Shown here piece after piece: positions 58,893 to 64,000 of a stretch of 64,000 nucleotides of DNA. The stretch spans positions 31,086,124 to 31,150,123 of the forward strand of contig NC_092096.1 of NCBI RefSeq assembly GCF_045679555.1, written 5' to 3'. The stretch comes from Salvelinus alpinus. Taxonomy: Eukaryota; Chordata; Actinopteri; Salmoniformes; Salmonidae. Numbering within the stretch: position 1 is the stretch's first letter; each line of letters starts with the position of its first letter. The notes below the pieces were generated by a model. The model was given only the letters and a program-made list of their open reading frames with translations, did no database searches and was not told the origin of the DNA. Position numbers and translations under genes: made by a program.

Positions 58893-59784
58893 CAAATAAA
58901 AAATTAAAAAAATTGCATTTGTCACATGCGCCGAATACAACAGTGAAATGCTTACTTACAAGCCCTTAACCAACAATGCAGTTTTAAGAAAATACCTAAG
59001 AAGAAAAACACTATTTAAAGACCCGCAGTAAATAACAATAGCGGGGCTATATACAGGGGGTACCGGTGCAGAGTCAATGTGCGGGGGCACCGGTATCAAG
59101 GTAATTAAAGTAATATGTACATGATGTAGGTAGAGTTATTAAAGTGACTATGCATAGATAATAACAGAGAGTAAGAGCAGCGTGGTCCTGGATGGCAGGA
59201 AGCTTGGCCCTGGAGATGTACTGCGCCATACGCACTACCCTCTGTAGTGCCTTGCGGTCAGAGGCCGAGCAGTTGCCATACCATGCAGTAATGCAACCAG
59301 TCAGGATGCTCTCGATGGTGCAGCTGCAAAAACTTTTGAGGATCTGAGAACCCATGACAAATCTTTTCAGTTTCCTGAGGGGGAATAGGTTTTGTCATGC
59401 CCTCTTCACGACTGTCTTGGTGTGCTTGGACCATGTTAGTTTGTTGGGGATGTGGACGCCAAGGAATTTGAAGCTCTCAACCTGCTCCACTACAGCCCGT
59501 TGATGAGAATGGGGGCGTGCTCGGTCCTCCTTTTCCTGTAGTCCACGATAATCTCCTTTGTCTTGATCACGTTGAGGGAGAGGTTGTTGTCCTTGCACCA
59601 CACGGTCAGGTCTCTGACCTCGTTGTCGGTGATCAGGCCTACCACTGTTGTGTCATCAGCAAACTTAATGATGGTGTTGGAGTCGTGCCTGGCAATGCAG
59701 TGATGAGTGAACAGGGAGTACAGGAGGGGACTGAGCACGCACCCCTGAGGGGCCCCCGTGTTGAGGATCAGCACTCTCCTCCCC
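58893..59784 (-). mobile_element. L2-type LINE fragment
   Basis: The 3' end at the left (ATTGCATTTGTCACATGCGC), RT and C-terminal pieces at 59074-59355 ([20 protein letters not shown]) and 59490-59774 ([30 protein letters not shown]). Frameshifts separate the parts. The 5' end stops abruptly where Tc1 sequence begins. Confidence 0.85.
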
Positions 59785-60175
59785 AGTGGCTGATTTCTTT
59801 TGATTTTCCCATGATGTCAAGCAAAGAGGCACTGAGTTTGAAGGTAGGCCTTGAAATACATCCACAGGTACACCTCCAATTGACTCAAATGATGTCAATT
59901 AGCCTATCAGAAGCTTCTAAAGCCATTTTAAAGGCACAGTCAACTTAGTGTATGTAAACTTCTGAACCACTGGAATTGTGATACAGTGAATTATAAGTGA
60001 AATAATCTGTCTGTAAACAATTGTTGGAAAAATGACTAGTGTCATGCACAAAGTAGATGTCCTAACCGACTTGCCAAAACTATAGTTAGTTAATTAACAA
60101 GAAATTTGTGGAGTGGTTGAAAAACGAGTTTTAATGACTCCAACCTAAGTGTATGTAAACTTCCGACTTCAACTG
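59785..60175 (-). mobile_element. Tc1 end fragment fused to the L2 LINE
   Basis: Matches the right-hand 400 bases of the Tc1 at 20817-22290: the transposase start region (CTTTTGATTTTCCCATGATG on the plus strand), the inner terminal repeat (GTATGTAAACTTCTGAACCA) and the outer repeat CTTCCGACTTCAACTG followed by TA (60176-60177). The rest of the transposon is missing and the break abuts LINE sequence directly. Confidence 0.85.
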
Positions 60176-62912
60176 TATAGGCTATTTTATAAAGGGTATA
60201 CAATTGCATTGATGTGTTCTAACGCAGGTTCTAGCTTGGCGTGAAACCCCTCCCTGAAATCTTTGCTAATTTCTATGAATGAACACAGCAATGAGCGCTT
60301 CTGTGAGCCCTTTGAATCTCCCCTCTAGTTCAAAGTTCCGCCTACACCTTCATGTTCTCCCTGCCTTCTCTTGTCTCCCTTTGAAAGGCAGCATCGAGGT
60401 GAGTGTGGGGGCTGAGCCATGGAGAGGCACGACGGGCCACGACAGAGACACTTCAGTGCAGGCAGGGAGAGGACTTTCGGAATATAATGCCGCTCTCAGG
60501 AGAGAGTAGGGTATGTGGGAGGAGGCATCTTCTCTTCTATAGCAGATAGGATTGATCCCGTGGGAAGGGAATGGAGGGCATGTATTGTATTGTAGGCTTC
60601 AGGCGTAATGTTTTCATGTTCGTCCACGTCAAACTCCAATCCGAAGGGCCCTAATGCACACCTGCTAAAGTTTCCCGCTCTCCTAACAGGCGTGAGTGAG
60701 TCATAGGCTGAACAAAGGAGCTCCATCAAAGGGCTGTAATTACAAGAAACCCTGAGCAGAAAACAGCCACATTTAGGAGCACATTTGCATTGTGGGAACA
60801 AGAGAGACAATCTATCCACTTAGAGGCCCGATCAGGGTGGCGGGGCTGTCATTAAAGAGAACATCCGACACTTTGGAACATTAGGGAGATCTTTGTGACA
60901 CGCCCTGATCTTTGGTGGCGCCCCCCTTTTGGGCCCCTGTGAAGAGTACAGACCCACCTACCAGGCGAATGACCCATATAGCCACTTTGTCCTCAGCACA
61001 AAGGACCTAGGCCTAGATGCTAAACTGAAGTGACAGAGTTGAAACAAGTAATTTATCTATTCGCTCTCAGTGCATTTTGTATTCATATGCCCAGTCACTG
61101 AAAGAGACGTAGCGGCTGATGTCGAGTATCAGAGACGTGATCAGATCATTTTGTTCCTCTGTTCTCTCTCAAGGTCAAAGCACCAAGTGATGGATGCTAT
61201 TGGCTCTTTGCCTATAAACAGGCTCTTGGAGAATGAGTGGCTATAGGCTACATGATGTGGTCACTATGTAGTACAAGAGTTGATATCACTGTTGTATTAA
61301 TGCATCACCACTGATGCATTATAGAAAGACGTTCATAAACAAATGATCATCAAATGCTTAAAGGATTTACTAACTTGGGCCTAGCTTAAGGCAGCCATTT
61401 TAATGTTCACTATGTGCAGGTATATAAAGTGTAAAACACCTTGGATCATTGTGACATTACTGTCAAATGCATTATGCTTGGAGAGAGAATGTTCTCAGGC
61501 CTACTGTGAGTTGGAGACCATCCACAGAGACAGTGATGCTTCTCATTTCAAGGATCATCCCAGAATATTAGGGTTATTCTGTCTCATATTCTATGTATAC
61601 TTGTATGAACAAGTCTCGTATAGAGGCTGAAGACCCTTGCGTGGCAGGTGACCGACTTGAACATGGAGTAGCATTCTGTTCTGGCTGGATGGCAGCTCAT
61701 TTGCCTCTATGACCTTTTCCCCTTTCCATGGGCTGTCATCGCCATAGCGATCTCCATTTCAACAGTAAGTCAATACGTGCCCTTTCAATTGCCTTTATTA
61801 TAAACCAACTTCAAGCCAAAGCTAAATAATACATCACAGAGAGCATGTTAAATGATGCATGCCGATAAAATTCAGAAATGCCCTTTTAACACATAGCGTC
61901 AATTTTGTTATAATGAGAGCACTTCCTCTCACAGTCATGCACCAGCACGCCCACTACAGTATGTTCCACTGGTGAGGCAACACGTCAAATGTACCTAGTC
62001 TGTCAGATACAAGGCCAGCTAAAATATCAGGACATCAAAGCCTGGAAATCTCTCAAATCAACATGCCAAACAAAGATGGAGGATAATGGATTCAGGATAG
62101 TGGACAGATTAAAACACGACCAGCTGCTTTTCGCTTTCAGTCGTTTTCCTCTAAGCACACCTGAGGAAGCACGGAAAGTCTGAGTTTCTACTTCCCCTCT
62201 TCCATCTCAAAAGCTCATCCCTCTCGAGGTGTGCCATGCAGGTGTAAAAGCCCTACCCAATTACAGGACGGCCAGATAGCTTAGCAGGGCCCCCATCACA
62301 CCCTGCGCCTGAATGGCGGCGCCCACAGACCAGACCAACTCCTCCCCACTACCCAGCCCGACTCACTCTAACTGGGTCAGCTCCCTCCCTTCATGCCCAA
62401 AACCCCCACTCGGCCCTCTCCCAGGTGCAACACTGGCAATGCTGTTTATCTCTTCCTCTTTCTCTGTCCCTGTATATTGCTTGAGAAAGATAGATATAGA
62501 GATACTGTAGAATTATTACTACTAGAAACATGTTTTTTAAGCTACCATCAAGGTTTAGGTTTGGAAAGAGTGCTGCTTTCATTCCGAGCCTGTTCTCCTG
62601 CAGGTTTCCCAATTTTTGCCAGGACTCTCAGCGGGCAGAGTGTTTTGGACCGTGCTGTTTGAGGAAATTACAAGGCTGCCAAATCAGCCGGGCTCTAAAT
62701 CCATTGGAGATGAGAGGGAAAGCTGAAGCCAGGGAAGCCAGAGCGATGAGTATTGCAGTCAATTTCATGAGAGAGGAATCAAAAAGTTTACTTTCATGTG
62801 AAGGACATGAAAAAGAATGGGAGGAATATCCAATGACAGTGCACCTTATGTGTAGAATCCATGAGTTAAATACCCAGTTAATGTTTAATTGTGTCCATTT
62901 AGTGAAGAGTTA

Positions 62913-63862
62913 AATGTTAGGGCTAGGCCCCTTTTTTCTCAATTTCCACCTGAATGACGTGCCCAAAGTAAACTGCCTGTTGCTCAGGCCCTGAAGCCAG
63001 GATATGCATAATTGGTACCATTGGAAAGAAAACACTTTGAAGTTTGTATAAATGTTAAAATAATGTAGGAGAATATAACACAATAGATAGGGTAGGAGAA
63101 AATCCAAAGAAAAACCAACCAGATTTTCTTTTTTTAAGAGAGCATGCTCTTTTCTAGCTCCCAGGATGCAACTCCTATGGCTTCCACTAATAAGAAATAA
63201 CAGTTTTAGTACAGGGACATTGGACATTGAAAATTAATATTTTCGAGCGCCCTGAAGACAAGACGCACCTGCTAAAATCGGTTTCCTATTGAACATACTT
63301 CTTTACGTAAGAAATATTATAGTTTGATTACGTTTTAGGGTATCTGAGGAATAAATATAAATATATTTTGACTTGTTGAAACAAAGTTTAGGAGTAGATT
63401 TTCGGATTCCTTTCTCTGCTTGTTGAACGAATGGATTACTCAAATCGATGGCGCCAACTAAACAGACTTTTTGGGATATAAAGAAGGATTTTATCTAACA
63501 AAACGACACTACATGTTATAGCTGGGACCCTTCGGATGGCAAATCAGAGGAAGATTGCCCAAAAATAAGTGAATATTTATTCGCTATTTGTGAATCTATG
63601 AAACCTGTGCCGGTGGAAAAATATTTGATGTGGGGCGCCTTCCTCAAACAATCGCATGGCATGCTTTCGCTGTAATAGCTACTGTAAATCGGACAGTGCA
63701 GTTAGATTAACAAGAATTTAAGCGTTCAACCGATATAAGACACTTGAATGTACCTAAACGTTTAATATCCATCATTTTTATGATTATTTATTTGAATTGC
63801 GCGCCCTCCAGTTTCACCGGAAGTTGTCCCGCTAGCGAGACGCCTATCCCTGAGAGGTTTTA
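62913..63862. mobile_element. Salmonid dispersed repeat
   Basis: Begins near TGTTAGGGCTAGGCCCCTTT and ends near CTATCCCTGAGAGGTTTTA. The inner block ATATGCATAATTGGTACCATTGG is followed by AAAGAAAACACTTTGAAGTT and resembles the repeat at 4646-6186. It contains no long open frame. No clear target duplication could be fixed, so the class is unknown. Confidence 0.5.
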
Positions 63863-64000
63863 ATATCCTCTTATAAAGGAAGAAAGAGAGACACTCCAAT
63901 TGAAGTACTACTGTCATCCATCCCCATTGCAGATTAAAAACCTCCCAAAAGGGGTTCCCAAAACATTCCCAAAAATGGTGGTTTAAAACCACTCACTCAG

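Larger units (their letters stand above)
57666..62912 (-). other. Sequence upstream of the syt1 start exon
   Basis: Probably the intron between a 5'-UTR exon and coding exon 1. It holds a 50-bp minisatellite (58296-58760), an L2 piece (58893-59784) joined to a Tc1 piece (59785-60175), and otherwise unrecognised sequence. No promoter, first exon or second gene could be supported between 60180 and 62912. Confidence 0.5.

Noticed and set aside
57666..64000. syt1 promoter or a neighbouring gene
   Set aside because: No first exon, CpG island or open frame with a familiar domain could be supported, and the acceptor in front of the ATG exon indicates that the transcript starts further upstream.

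Overview
The window is vertebrate nuclear DNA, almost certainly from a salmonid fish. It has long GT-AG introns, few coding bases, and dense repeats of kinds well known from trout, salmon and charr: Sleeping-Beauty-type Tc1 elements, L2-type LINEs ending in a TTTGATTTG tail, and tRNA-derived SINEs of the HpaI/SmaI type. Nothing looks bacterial, viral or plasmid-like.

One host gene is visible and it appears complete: a synaptotagmin-1 (syt1) paralogue on the minus strand. Its eight coding exons lie at 57637-57481, 43935-43763, 40611-40486, 31748-31581, 29558-29391, 25897-25780, 16264-16131 and 11512-11306. All seven introns are GT-AG, the phases join without a break, and the product is 416 residues. 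It has a luminal tail with an N-glycosylation site, one membrane helix, a Cys/Lys juxtamembrane stretch, and C2A and C2B domains with all ten Ca2+-binding aspartates. The first coding exon carries an acceptor site 28 bases upstream of the ATG, so 5'-UTR exons and the promoter probably lie beyond the window. The 3' UTR probably runs from 11305 towards a poly(A) signal near 7354.

Layout: 1-6405 is a stack of dead LINEs with nested LTR-like, SINE and other insertions; 6406-7335 holds no recognisable feature; 7335-57665 is the syt1 transcription unit; 57666-64000 is upstream or 5'-UTR-intron sequence with a minisatellite, a LINE/Tc1 chimera and a dispersed repeat. The introns hold Tc1, hAT, L2 and SINE copies, solo LTRs, MITEs and four minisatellite arrays. 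Target-site duplications let many of the nestings be ordered in time.

The points most worth a second look are: a 63-bp tandem duplication that copies the 3' splice site of coding exon 7 and adds an in-frame stop; a 2A-like ribosome-skipping motif in a salmonid LINE; an hAT-like element inside the terminal repeat of a Tc1 element; a three-layer nest inside an hAT transposon; and a nearly homogeneous 9 x 67 bp array. I found no undescribed multi-gene system.
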